A stretch of DNA of 64,000 nt from Candidatus Woesearchaeota archaeon (GCA_016928155.1 JAFGLG010000006.1:38374-102373); one strand, 5' to 3'. Counted from the stretch's first letter, positions 35,100 to 43,375 are shown. Notes: generated from the letters alone by a model not told the origin. Numbers and translations are program-made.

Positions 35100-36436
35100 T
35101 CACCTATCTCTTCCTTCACTTTCTTGGCTATGGAATCTGATATTCTCTTCACTTCTGATGGATCCTCTGCTTCCACCATTACCCTTAGCTTGTTCTCTGT
35201 CCCTGAATATCTGAGGAACACTCTCCCGGTCCCGCCGAGACTCTCCTGTGCTTTCTTGGCCTCTTTGTTTGCATCCAGTCTTTCTATTGGTTTCCTCTCT
35301 TTCACCTTTACATTGACTATCACCTGTGGGAGATGTCTCATGACCGAAGCGAGTTCTGATAGTCTCTTGCCTGTCCTTTTCATGATGTCCAGTATGTAGA
35401 GTGATGCGATTATGCCGTCTCCGGTTGTTGCATGATCAAGAAGGATTATGTGCCCGCTCTGCTCTCCCCCTATCCTGTGCTTGCCCCTACGCATCTCTTC
35501 TACGACATACCTGTCTCCGCAGTTTGTCCTGATGACATCGACCCCGATTTTCTTCATTGCTATGTCCAGTCCCATATTGCTGTACTGGGTCGCCACAAGT
35601 GCCCATTTCATCTTGCCTTGCCTCTGCCAATAGTCTGCTATTATGGCCATTATCTTGTCCCCATCAACGGTGTTGCCCTTCTCATCAGACATGATTATCC
35701 TGTCTCCGTCTCCGTCGAGAGCAAGCCCTATGTCTGCCTTCTCTTCGACAACTTTTTTCTGGATGACTTCAGGATGCATTGCCCCGACTTTCTGGTTTAT
35801 GTTCAGCCCGTCTGGCTTGTTCCCCATTGGGATGACCTCTGCCCCGAGCTCAGAGAGTATCAGCGGAGCCACTTTGTATGCTGCTCCGTTTGCGCAGTCC
35901 AGGATTATCTTGATGCCATCCAGTGAGTTGTTCTTTATGCTGGCCTTCGCGAACTCGATATATCTCCCTTGCGCGTCATCTATCCTGGAGGCCTTCCCTA
36001 TCCTGTCTCCGACGACAGATTCGTCTGTGACATCCTTCTCGATCATCATCTCTATTTTCTTTTCCTCATTGTCCGGAAGCTTGAATCCGTCTTTGCCGAA
36101 TATCTTCACCCCATTGTCGTCAGCTGGATTATGTGAGGCGCTTATCACTATGCCGGCATCTGCTGCAAAGCTCTTCGTGAGATGTGCGATCGCAGGTGTC
36201 GGCATTGGCCCGACAAGAAGTACATCTGCTCCCATGGAGCACATGCCTGACACAAGCGCATACTCTATCATGTAGCCTGATAGTCTTGTGTCTTTGCCGA
36301 TGAGTATTCGTGTCTTCTTCCCTTTGTTGGAGAAATGTTTTGCGATTGCCTTGCCGAGCTTTATCATCAGGTCTGGTGTCATAGGGTGTTGGTTTGCCTT
36401 GCCTCTTATCCCGTCTGTTCCGAATAGCTTCATCAT
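35096..36436 (-). CDS. glmM: Phosphoglucosamine mutase
   Basis: A 446-residue alpha-D-phosphohexomutase starting KLFGTDGIRG as bacterial GlmM does. It has the phosphoserine loop ISASHNP, the metal loop DGDGDR and the sugar loop GGEQSGHII. It converts GlcN-6-P to GlcN-1-P, and together with GlmU-like and GlmS proteins in the same run completes UDP-GlcNAc synthesis. It is the first gene of the run. The promoter lies in the AT-rich stretch shared with the divergent regulator. Confidence 0.93.
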   Translation of the reverse strand: MMKLFGTDGIRGKANQHPMTPDLMIKLGKAIAKHFSNKGKKTRILIGKDTRLSGYMIEYALVSGMCSMGADVLLVGPMPTPAIAHLTKSFAADAGIVISASHNPADDNGVKIFGKDGFKLPDNEEKKIEMMIEKDVTDESVVGDRIGKASRIDDAQGRYIEFAKASIKNNSLDGIKIILDCANGAAYKVAPLILSELGAEVIPMGNKPDGLNINQKVGAMHPEVIQKKVVEEKADIGLALDGDGDRIIMSDEKGNTVDGDKIMAIIADYWQRQGKMKWALVATQYSNMGLDIAMKKIGVDVIRTNCGDRYVVEEMRRGKHRIGGEQSGHIILLDHATTGDGIIASLYILDIMKRTGKRLSELASVMRHLPQVIVNVKVKERKPIERLDANKEAKKAQESLGGTGRVFLRYSGTENKLRVMVEAEDPSEVKRISDSIAKKVKEEIGE

Positions 36437-36769
36437 GTGCCCTCCATGCTGGGATGAATCATAAAAATCAGATTCTTTGATCTGTCACCCAAAAAAAGAA
36501 AAAAAGAGGTTAATGGGTGTTTCATATTTTGCCGCTCTCGTTTATATATTCTATTAAGAATGTATTGATAATATTATATTTTATTAGCTCTTTTATATCT
36601 TTAAAAAGCTTTATAAGCAGTAATAATGCTCTAAAAGTATTAATAAGACTTTTTTAAGTTTTATAGTGAAAATAGAGCAATTTTTATTATTAAAAAACAT
36701 TATTATTTATAGAATATTATAATAATATTATAAAAAGATTTATAATATTGTTCCTGTTCCTTTTTTGTC
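36437..36769. promoter_or_regulatory. AT-rich divergent promoter region with palindromes
   Basis: This 333-base stretch separates glmM and the wHTH-S-layer-like regulator, and from about 36530 is almost only A and T. AATATTATA occurs at 36713-36721 and 36724-36732, and as its complement TATAATATT at 36741-36749. The last two form a 9-bp inverted repeat with an 8-nt spacer over the likely TATA box of the regulator. These are candidate operator sites. No gene is seen. Confidence 0.5.
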
Positions 36770-37726
36770 ATGAAAGATAGGTCGATGCTTGTCAGGATCA
36801 CAAAAGACGGGATGCTCCATTCAGATTGTGAGATCTTGGAGAATCCCGAATCCATCAAGCTTCTTTCGAATTCTATCAGGCTGAGGATCTTGAAGCTTCT
36901 TGCAGAGACCCCGATGTACCCTGCTGAGCTTGCGCAGAAGCTCAGGATGCATGAGCAGAAGGTCTATTATCATATGAAGCAGATGCTTAATGCTGATCTT
37001 ATTGAGATTGTTGAGAAGAAGGAGATTAGGGGGACGATAGCGAAGAAATTCTTCCCGAAAAGCATGAACTTTGCTGTCTCACTTGGTGGGGAATGGAGCA
37101 GGTTTAAGGGAATGAGGGCCTCTGTTGATAAGAAGCTTGAGGCTTTTCTTGAGCCTTTCATCAGGGATGGTGATTTCAATGCTAAGTTTGTTGTCGGCTG
37201 TCCTGACCCGCATGGTCCTTACAAGGCTGCTGCAAGGGACGGCCATTATGCTGTTGATCTGGCCTTGTTCATGGGCCAGTTCTGCCGTTTCCCCAAGTAT
37301 TTTGCTGTAAAGCTCGATGTCGACGTTAAATCTGAGAGGCAAGAGAAGGATAATCTGATAATTGTCGGAGGCCCCGGCCCCAATCTTGTTTCGCATGAGA
37401 TAAATAATTTCCTGCCTATAAAGTTTGACATCAGGGCGTCGAAGAAGGGATATACTTGTGCTGGCTTGATCTCAGAGGCAGGTGAGCTGATCAGTGAGGA
37501 CACAGCGGGGATAATCGCAAGGATCCCTAATCCGTATTCTCCCAGGCACAGTATCCTGTTCATCGCTGGCTACAGGTATGTGGGTGTGAAGAGTGCTGTG
37601 ATCGGATTCACGAGATTCCATAAGGAGATATTGAGGGGTTTCTCTGGCCAGGACAGCTTTGCTGTTATTGTCAGGGGATTTGACCTTGATGGCGACGGCA
37701 AGATAGATTCTGTAGAATTGGTGTGA
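36770..37726 (+). CDS. ArsR-like winged-helix protein fused to an S-layer-like domain
   Basis: A 318-residue protein. Residues about 25-100 form an ArsR-type winged helix (LSNSIRLRILKLLAETPMY, then QKVYYHMKQML). The rest resembles the domain found in archaeal S-layer proteins, with CPDPHGPYKAAARDG, a VGGPGPN turn and the terminal FDLDGDGKIDSVELV. There is no signal peptide or transmembrane segment, so it should be cytosolic. That makes the domain more likely a ligand-binding or oligomer module than a true S-layer. It is probably leaderless and self-regulated through palindromes upstream. Confidence 0.75.
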   Translation: MKDRSMLVRITKDGMLHSDCEILENPESIKLLSNSIRLRILKLLAETPMYPAELAQKLRMHEQKVYYHMKQMLNADLIEIVEKKEIRGTIAKKFFPKSMNFAVSLGGEWSRFKGMRASVDKKLEAFLEPFIRDGDFNAKFVVGCPDPHGPYKAAARDGHYAVDLALFMGQFCRFPKYFAVKLDVDVKSERQEKDNLIIVGGPGPNLVSHEINNFLPIKFDIRASKKGYTCAGLISEAGELISEDTAGIIARIPNPYSPRHSILFIAGYRYVGVKSAVIGFTRFHKEILRGFSGQDSFAVIVRGFDLDGDGKIDSVELV

Positions 37727-37751
37727 ATTGTTTGTTGGGGTTTCAGCAGGT

Positions 37752-38381
37752 TCATCTGAGCTGTGGCATTATCTCATCGAATGCTTCTTGGATTGATTTC
37801 TTTCCGTCCACCTCTATCATCTTGATTCCTTTATTCTTGTAATGCAATATGATAGGTTCTGTATCATTCCTGTATATCTTCAGCCTCTCCCTTATCGCTT
37901 TTTCCTTGTCATCTTCTCTCTGGATGAGATTCCCGCCGCACCTGTCGCAGATTCCTTCTTTTTTCGGCTTCAGGTTTGTTGTGTGGAATATTGCTCCGCA
38001 TTTTGAACAGGTCCTTCTCCCGCCAATCCTCTGGACTGCGAAATCATCGTCCAAAGTCAGCACAATCATGTGGCTCACTTTGGTTATCTTGTCCAGCTCC
38101 TCTGCTTGGAGCTTGTTCCGGGGATACCCGTCAAGTATCCATCCCTTTTTGCAGTCTTCTTTCTCGATTCTCTCTTTGAGCATGCCGACTACAATGGAAT
38201 CTGGCACCAGCTCACCTCTGTTCATGTACTCTTTTGCCTTGGCCCCGAGATCTGTCCCATTTGACAGCGCCTCACGGAACAGGTCTCCTGTAGATATGTG
38301 GGGCACTTCAAGCTTCTTGCTTATCCTGCTGGCTTGTGTCCCTTTTCCTGCGCCTTGCGGCCCCATTATCAGGATCTTCAT
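37752..38381 (-). CDS. adk: Adenylate kinase with zinc LID
   Basis: A 209-residue adenylate kinase of the bacterial/eukaryotic type: GPQGAGKGT P-loop, ISTGDLFREA, DGYPRNK and a LID with CSKCG...CDRCG for zinc. It interconverts ATP+AMP and 2 ADP. GGGTGA lies before the ATG. It starts 7 nt after the unknown gene upstream, with which it is probably co-transcribed. Confidence 0.96.
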   Translation of the reverse strand: MKILIMGPQGAGKGTQASRISKKLEVPHISTGDLFREALSNGTDLGAKAKEYMNRGELVPDSIVVGMLKERIEKEDCKKGWILDGYPRNKLQAEELDKITKVSHMIVLTLDDDFAVQRIGGRRTCSKCGAIFHTTNLKPKKEGICDRCGGNLIQREDDKEKAIRERLKIYRNDTEPIILHYKNKGIKMIEVDGKKSIQEAFDEIMPQLR

Positions 38382-38388
38382 TGGATTT

Positions 38389-38829
38389 TCACCCGAAATA
38401 TTCCACTTCTTTCTCGACTCTCAGCTCTTTTTTCCATGCATCCTGCAGCTTGTCGACGATCTGCAGCATCTCTCTCTTGAGGTCATTCCATTCTATTGTT
38501 GTTTTCTTTATATATTTTATCTCTTTCTCCTCTGAGGAGTCTATTTCCAGCTTGAGGCCTTCTCTGTGCATTATCTTTAGTTTTCGCATTGTATTGAACA
38601 CCTGTATTTTCTCTTTGTCTGAGAAGAATCTGATTTCATTGAAGCTTGTCACTTTGTTGTCTGGCTGGATTATCTCTGTCACTATCTCAAGGAATTGGTT
38701 TATCTTCTCTAGTATCCTTCCTCTTATGTCCCGCAGGACGAAGTTGGTGACCTCTATCTTGGATATTTCGAATTCATGATCAAGAAATGCATGGTCCAAA
38801 CCATACTTCTGTATTTGTTTCGCGTCCAC
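38389..38829 (-). CDS. Conserved-looking helical protein, unknown function (146 aa)
   Basis: A largely helical, highly charged 146-residue protein (FEISKIEVTNFVLRDIRGRI; WNDLKREMLQIVDKLQDAW). No domain is recognised. It starts at GTG 38829, preceded by AGAGGTGGT, one of the better ribosome-binding sites in the area, and lies 7 nt before adk. The long charged helices suggest a coiled-coil partner protein, but this is only composition. Confidence 0.65.
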   Translation of the reverse strand: MDAKQIQKYGLDHAFLDHEFEISKIEVTNFVLRDIRGRILEKINQFLEIVTEIIQPDNKVTSFNEIRFFSDKEKIQVFNTMRKLKIMHREGLKLEIDSSEEKEIKYIKKTTIEWNDLKREMLQIVDKLQDAWKKELRVEKEVEYFG

Positions 38830-38927
38830 TTTACCACCTCTTTGCTTTGATCCGCCGAATCAGGTTTATATTCTTTTTCTTACCTGTATGAGTGAATCAC
38901 TGCTTTAATCATTGATGAGAGAGAATA

Positions 38928-39028
38928 AGCCCCCGGGGGTATTTGCAACCCCGACCTTCTGATTGCTTCCCAGCAATCATTGATTGGCTGATACAAGTCA
39001 GACGCAATAGCTACTATGCTACGGGGGC
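38928..39028 (-). tRNA. tRNA-Thr (UGU) with 28-nt intron
   Basis: The 101-nt gene gives a 73-nt tRNA. The acceptor GCCCCCG pairs with CGGGGGC, the anticodon stem TCTGA with TCAGA, and the anticodon TGT is at 38993-38995. Discriminator U73 is known for some archaeal tRNA-Thr. The T loop reads TGCAAAT between GGGGT and ACCCC, so position 55 is G where T is nearly universal. The intron lies at the canonical 37/38 position. Confidence 0.88.
38964..38991 (-). other. tRNA-Thr intron, 28 nt
   Basis: A CTT/AAG helix between exon and intron end, plus an internal CAGC/GCTG stem, make a relaxed bulge-helix-bulge. The boundary could shift by one base. Confidence 0.75.
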
Positions 39029-39105
39029 ATAAATGTAGCTGTTTCTGTGAGAAAATTTCCTATTTAAATATCTTTTTATAAAGCCTTTATAAAGACTGAT
39101 ACATA

Positions 39106-39687
39106 TTAATGCCCGTGCTGGGGCCAGAATGCCTCTGTCTCCTCAAGGAAGCCTTTCATGTCAAGATATTGCTTTATCCTCCTATGGAGCTCGTAGGTCT
39201 TCCTGTACAGCTTGAGCTTGTAGCCTTCAAGCTCTTTCTTCAGCAGCCTCTTCTTCACGAAATTGTGCAGGTTGAATGCTTTCAGTATCTTGTTCTTCTC
39301 CCAGTCGCCCTCCGGGTCCATGACGACCCTTGCTGTCAGTTTTATCTCTACCTCGCCTTGCTGGGTCTTGAGCTTCACCCCTTCGTGCATTATCTCTATG
39401 TCTTTCATGAAGAGCACATGATAGTCGACATCCAGCTCAAGCCTGAAGAACTTTGTCTCATCCTTGAATGTCCTCCACCAGATCCACATCTCTTTGTGGC
39501 CCCCTTTTTCTCTGCGCTCAAGCATCAGTTTTTCCATGTATTTCTCAGAACTTGGCTGGTCATAATCCTCTCTTACAAAATCTTCATATAAGAGCCAGAA
39601 TCTTATCATCTGGTAGAGCCCTTTCATGTGGAAGACATCCCTGTACTTCAGGGCGATATCATTCACCACCATGACTTGTTCTGCCAT
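39106..39687 (-). CDS. Conserved-looking protein, unknown function (193 aa)
   Basis: A 193-residue protein rich in aromatic and basic residues. It begins MAEQVMVVNDIALKYRDVF, with a central beta segment (LELDVDYHVLFMKDIEIMHEG; VEIKLTARVVMDPEG) and a helical basic C-terminus ending WPQHGH. No membrane segment or known domain is seen. AGAGG precedes the ATG. It stands alone between tRNA-Thr and the divergent Ygr210-type GTPase. I recall similar unassigned proteins in DPANN genomes but cannot name a family. Confidence 0.65.
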   Translation of the reverse strand: MAEQVMVVNDIALKYRDVFHMKGLYQMIRFWLLYEDFVREDYDQPSSEKYMEKLMLERREKGGHKEMWIWWRTFKDETKFFRLELDVDYHVLFMKDIEIMHEGVKLKTQQGEVEIKLTARVVMDPEGDWEKNKILKAFNLHNFVKKRLLKKELEGYKLKLYRKTYELHRRIKQYLDMKGFLEETEAFWPQHGH

Positions 39688-39814
39688 TTTTGCCTCTTTT
39701 TTCCTCTCTTTTTAAATATTCAGCTTAGAATTTATAAAATTTGTGTAGATTTGGGCAGTTTTCACATGTATAGCTCATAATATTTTTAAAGCACCCTTTT
39801 TACCAGGATATAAA

Positions 39815-41008
39815 ATGATGATTGGCATTGTTGGTAAGGCTAATGTCGGCAAGAGCACTTTCTTCAAGGCCCTCACTCTGGCTGATGTCGAGATAGCGAA
39901 TTATCCTTTTGCTACGATCAAACCGAATCATGGGGTGGGTTTTGTGCGGACCCCTTGTGCAGACAAATTTTTTGGCAGGCAGTGCAATCCGAGGGAGGGC
40001 TATTGCATAGATCATATCCGCTTTGTGCCTGTTGATGTCATTGATGTTGCTGGTCTTGTTCCGGGTGCTCATGAGGGCAAAGGTATGGGCAATCAGTTCC
40101 TTGATGATCTGAGGCAGGCTGATGCCCTGATCCACGTTATTGATGCTTCTGGATCAACAAATGAGAAAGGTGAGTCAATACAGCCCCTTCAGTATGACCC
40201 TGCTGAAGATGTGAAGTTCCTGGAAGTTGAGCTTGATATGTGGTATCTCGGCATCCTGAACAAGGGTTGGGAGAAGTTCGCCAGGACCATCCAGCAGGAG
40301 CATGGCCATGTGCAGAAGGCGCTTGCGAAGCAGCTTTCTGGACTGGGTGTTGATGAGGAGATGATTAAGTCGTCTGTCAGGCTGCTGGATCTTGATCCTG
40401 AGAAGCCTGCTCTGTGGAGTGCTGATCAGCTGAAGTCATTGGCTGTCCGTCTGAGGAAACTGACCAAGCCGATGATTATTGCCTGCAATAAAATCGACAT
40501 CCGGGGGGCATATGATAATTATGAGAGGCTCAGGAAGGGATTCCCTGACTTCATATTTGTTCCTTGCAGTGCTGAATCAGAACTTGCTCTTAAGGAGGCC
40601 AGAAAGCGCAATATGATTGATTATTTGCCGGGCTCTGGCAGTTACATGGTTAAGGGCGGCCTGAATGAGGCGCAGATGAAGGCTCTTGATTTCATCAAGG
40701 TCAATGTTCTTGACAGGTATCATACCACCGGTGTGCAGGATGCACTGGACAAGGCGGTTTTTGGGCTGCTGAAATACCTCCCCATTTTCCCGGGCGGCCT
40801 GAACAAGCTTGAGGATCAGTATGGGAATACCCTGCCTGACTGCTTCCTGATGCCGGATAAATCGACAGCCCTTGACTTCGCTTATCGTCTGCATTCTGAT
40901 TTCGGGGATAATTTCATCAGGGCCATTGATGTCAAGACAAAGAGGGCTGTGGGCAGGGATCATGTCCTGAAGAGCGGTGATGTGATAGAGATCATAAGCG
41001 GGAAATAG
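39815..41008 (+). CDS. YchF/Ygr210-type OBG GTPase with TGS domain
   Basis: A 397-residue archaeal YchF-group P-loop protein: GKANVGKSTFFKALT, IDVAGLVPGAHEGKG, and ACNKID as the G4 motif. A helical insertion and a C-terminal TGS-like domain (LDFAYRLHSDFG to DVIEIISGK) complete it. The family binds ribosomes and may prefer ATP or GTP; with NKID here, GTP is likely in the Ygr210 branch. A TATTTTTAAAG element about 30 nt upstream suggests a leaderless transcript. Its end overlaps the macro-domain gene on the other strand by 17 nt. Confidence 0.93.
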   Translation: MMIGIVGKANVGKSTFFKALTLADVEIANYPFATIKPNHGVGFVRTPCADKFFGRQCNPREGYCIDHIRFVPVDVIDVAGLVPGAHEGKGMGNQFLDDLRQADALIHVIDASGSTNEKGESIQPLQYDPAEDVKFLEVELDMWYLGILNKGWEKFARTIQQEHGHVQKALAKQLSGLGVDEEMIKSSVRLLDLDPEKPALWSADQLKSLAVRLRKLTKPMIIACNKIDIRGAYDNYERLRKGFPDFIFVPCSAESELALKEARKRNMIDYLPGSGSYMVKGGLNEAQMKALDFIKVNVLDRYHTTGVQDALDKAVFGLLKYLPIFPGGLNKLEDQYGNTLPDCFLMPDKSTALDFAYRLHSDFGDNFIRAIDVKTKRAVGRDHVLKSGDVIEIISGK

Positions 41009-41642
41009 CGCGTTTGTTTATTGAATCGAGATATGCTGCAGTCCTGGGATTGTCGAAACAGATGATGACCTTTATCTTTTCATTCCCGAACTTCTTGAGT
41101 CCTGAGAGTGTTGCCTTGAGTGATCTGCTCGGTGTCACGCCATATTTCTTTCTTGCATCCATCACAGGTATTGCTATGCTCTTGGCTTTTTCAGACAGCG
41201 CTATCTTGATTGCCTCGGTGGCCGCCTTCCTTATCGTGGCTTCTGATGCCCTCTTCCTTTTTCCTGTTGCCGGGTCATATGTCAGTGCTATCGCATGTAT
41301 CAGCTTGCGCCTGTCATGTTTCGACCATCCTTTATCGAGGATTGCCGTCCCTCTCCGGAACGGGCCGCCGTTCTTGAGGAGGAGTCTCATTGAGGACATC
41401 TGGGCGTATCTCGGCTCCCAATTGTGCTTGTCATACATCATGGTGTAGTAATGCCTTATCTCTTTTGGGAGCTTTCTGAGCAGAAGGTTGTATGCCGCTT
41501 TTTCTGGCGTTTTGAGTTTCTCTGATTTCTCCCTGATTTTCCCGGCACCGCTTGTTCCGAGGAGCATCAGCCCGTTGGCGGAATTCACGATAGCATCGGC
41601 TTTTTTGTTGATGGCATATCCTTTCTGGTGGAGAATTCTCAT
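40992..41642 (-). CDS. Macro domain protein
   Basis: A 216-residue protein with a macro domain signature at the N-terminus (ADAIVNSANGLMLLGTSGAG) and later AIALTYDPATG, AIPVMDARKKYG and VIICFDNPRTA. Macro domains bind or remove ADP-ribose. It is larger than a minimal macro domain because of an insertion around residues 50-100. It is the last gene of an Era-like GTPase, DUF2073, Zn-ribbon, macro run and overlaps the Zn-ribbon gene by 4 nt. Confidence 0.85.
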   Translation of the reverse strand: MRILHQKGYAINKKADAIVNSANGLMLLGTSGAGKIREKSEKLKTPEKAAYNLLLRKLPKEIRHYYTMMYDKHNWEPRYAQMSSMRLLLKNGGPFRRGTAILDKGWSKHDRRKLIHAIALTYDPATGKRKRASEATIRKAATEAIKIALSEKAKSIAIPVMDARKKYGVTPSRSLKATLSGLKKFGNEKIKVIICFDNPRTAAYLDSINKRAISRL

Positions 41643-42013
41643 TTTTTTGCGTGCTTGAAGGTCGTGGGAAGGTCTATCATGTATTTGCCGTCTTCCAGCT
41701 TGTAGACGAGAGGGTCTTTCTTGAATAGGTGCACGAGGTCTATCTCGAACTTGCCCGGCTTCAGCACCCTGATAGATTCGAAATCGAGAACAACAGGGTC
41801 ATCCCTGTTCCTGTGCTCGCCTATGATGTTAAGGACATCTTTCTCGATCTCTTTCTTCTCCTCTTTGGTGAGCTTCTCGGTTATCTCTTCTGCCTGCTGT
41901 AGCTTTTCCTTTCGTATGTAGAAGAACAGTTTTGAGCCGCATGGGCATCCTTTTAGGATCTCGTTGGATCCGTCGTCATAAAATGTGTTGCATCTCACGC
42001 ATTGATGCGGCAT
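41639..42013 (-). CDS. Zn-ribbon protein (DUF2072-like)
   Basis: A 124-residue protein with an N-terminal zinc ribbon (HQCVRCNTFYDDGS and CPCGSK), a charged helix, and a beta C-terminus (VLKPGKFEIDLVHLF). It fits the archaeal family that sits with DUF2073 and an Era-like GTPase in many euryarchaea. Its biochemical role is unknown, though the recurring cluster suggests action with the GTPase, perhaps on RNA or ribosomes. Confidence 0.8.
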   Translation of the reverse strand: MPHQCVRCNTFYDDGSNEILKGCPCGSKLFFYIRKEKLQQAEEITEKLTKEEKKEIEKDVLNIIGEHRNRDDPVVLDFESIRVLKPGKFEIDLVHLFKKDPLVYKLEDGKYMIDLPTTFKHAKK

Positions 42014-42056
42014 TTTGGACTCCGCACGCAGAAAATTTCTTTGATTTTCCTGTGCC

Positions 42057-42446
42057 TTATCTCTTTTTCCTTCTCCTCTTCGGCTCTTGCGCGAGGAGTT
42101 GTATCTTGTGTGGGTCTTTGGTTATCTCTTTCACTACGCTTGCCGGCCCTATGATTGTGAATCCCTGCCTGTTCCCGAGGAGGGCTCCTGCCAGTATCGC
42201 CCTCATCTTCCCGACCGGGTCATTTTCTTTCGCCTCTGGATTTATGACTGCCATCTCTATCCCCTTGAACTCGTCATCGATCTCTTCCATTGTCGTCTTT
42301 ATCATCTCTGCTTCCTCTTCCTTTTTGAGTCGGCCTTCTAGCAGCACTATCTTGTTCTCTTTGGCTATCTTCAGCAGTTTCCTTATTCTACCGAGCGAGC
42401 TCAGGGATTCTATCTCTGTATACGGCACGAATTGTATTGTCAGCAT
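42057..42446 (-). CDS. DUF2073 family protein
   Basis: A 129-residue protein starting MLTIQFVPYTEIESLSSLGR and ending in a basic tail (EPKRRRKKR). It contains KIVLLEGRLKKEEEAEM and RQGFTIIGPASVVKEI. These match the archaeal DUF2073 family, found beside Era-like GTPases. It starts 1 nt after the GTPase stop. The basic tail suggests RNA contact. The function has not been established to my knowledge. Confidence 0.82.
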   Translation of the reverse strand: MLTIQFVPYTEIESLSSLGRIRKLLKIAKENKIVLLEGRLKKEEEAEMIKTTMEEIDDEFKGIEMAVINPEAKENDPVGKMRAILAGALLGNRQGFTIIGPASVVKEITKDPHKIQLLAQEPKRRRKKR

Positions 42447-43079
42447 TTATCCCACCAGTGCAAATAATCCTTCATAAAAATTGTCTATGTTCTTGCCGAA
42501 TTTGGCGCTTATCCCGATGACATCATATTGTGGGAACGTGGCCTGGAGCTTCTTGAGGTTGGCTCTCCTGAGATCGATCTTGTTCCCTACGATGAGTACA
42601 GGTATCTTCCTGGCCTCGAGATTTCCGATGATTGTTATGTTCACTTGAGAATAAGGGTCCTTTGTGGCGTCTAGCACCACTATCACTGCATCCATGTCAT
42701 CGAGCCATTTTATTGCATCGATGACTCCTTTTGTTGCCTCTTTCGCTCTCTTCTTTGCATCCTTCTCTTTCATTCCTTTTTTGACGAAGTCTTCATAATC
42801 GATCTTTGTCGCGATCCCGGGCGTGTCAACAAGGTTGAATGAGAGCTCCTTCCCTTTGGATTTTATGTTTATCTGTTCTTTTATCTGGACTTCTCTTGTC
42901 TCGTGGGCCATGGCGCTTGTCTTGCCCATCTCCTCGCCGAGCCAGTCCTTGCATATCCTGTTGGCAAGTGTTGTCTTCCCCCCGTTCGGAGGACCGTATA
43001 GTCCGAGTTTTACATGCTTCTTCTCTTTGAAGATGTTCTTGAAGACTTTGTTCAGGAATTTCTTGAAAAGTTCAATCAT
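42447..43079 (-). CDS. Era-like small GTPase
   Basis: A 210-residue GTPase: P-loop GPPNGGKTT (Asn and Gly where Era has different residues), G3 VDTPG, G4 GNKIDL and a SAK-type G5 (GISAKFG). It lacks the KH domain of bacterial Era. An N-terminal amphipathic basic stretch (FKKFLNKVFKNIFKEKK) could bind membrane or RNA. It heads a four-gene run with DUF2073, Zn-ribbon and macro proteins. Confidence 0.9.
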   Translation of the reverse strand: MIELFKKFLNKVFKNIFKEKKHVKLGLYGPPNGGKTTLANRICKDWLGEEMGKTSAMAHETREVQIKEQINIKSKGKELSFNLVDTPGIATKIDYEDFVKKGMKEKDAKKRAKEATKGVIDAIKWLDDMDAVIVVLDATKDPYSQVNITIIGNLEARKIPVLIVGNKIDLRRANLKKLQATFPQYDVIGISAKFGKNIDNFYEGLFALVG

Positions 43080-43117
43080 CTGACCACCATATATTATTAA
43101 TGTGTCATGGATATGCT

Positions 43118-43177
43118 GATTTATATATTGAGTTATATATCGATTTATGTATTGGGTTATATGTTGATTGATATAAT
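43118..43177. repeat. AT-rich tandem repeat, 12-nt period
   Basis: Two 24-nt copies (43118-43141 and 43142-43165) and a partial third. Each half starts GAT/GAG/GGG followed by TTATAT-like sequence, for example GATTTATATATT and GAGTTATATATC. Confidence 0.6.
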
Positions 43178-43306
43178 ATTATCATATTTTTGTTATCATC
43201 TTTTGCAGGAATTGGTTTATATATGTTTCCCTTTTAAGCCTGACAGAATACAGGACATCATAAGAATCATATGGCGTCATAAGAATTGAGGTCATAAGGA
43301 TAATAG

Positions 43307-43375
43307 GCGCTCAGTAGTTACTTCCGTTCATCATCTCCCTTGCGGGATCTGTTGGTGTTCACTACATCATCGCGC
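43307..43375 (-). ncRNA. Candidate box C/D sRNA
   Basis: A 69-nt segment with a GCGC/GCGC terminal stem. In minus-strand order it shows C box ATGATGT (43364-43370, 6 of 7 to RUGAUGA), a D'-like CAGA, a CCC-GCAA-GGG hairpin, C' box ATGATGA (43328-43334) and D box CTGA (43311-43314). The order and spacing are those of archaeal 2'-O-methylation guides. The guide before D is about ACGGAAGTAACTA; its target was not identified. Confidence 0.55.

Noticed and set aside
43107-43289. 60-codon hydrophobic plus-strand frame
   Set aside because: It is produced by the AT-rich 12-nt repeats; no ribosome-binding site is seen.
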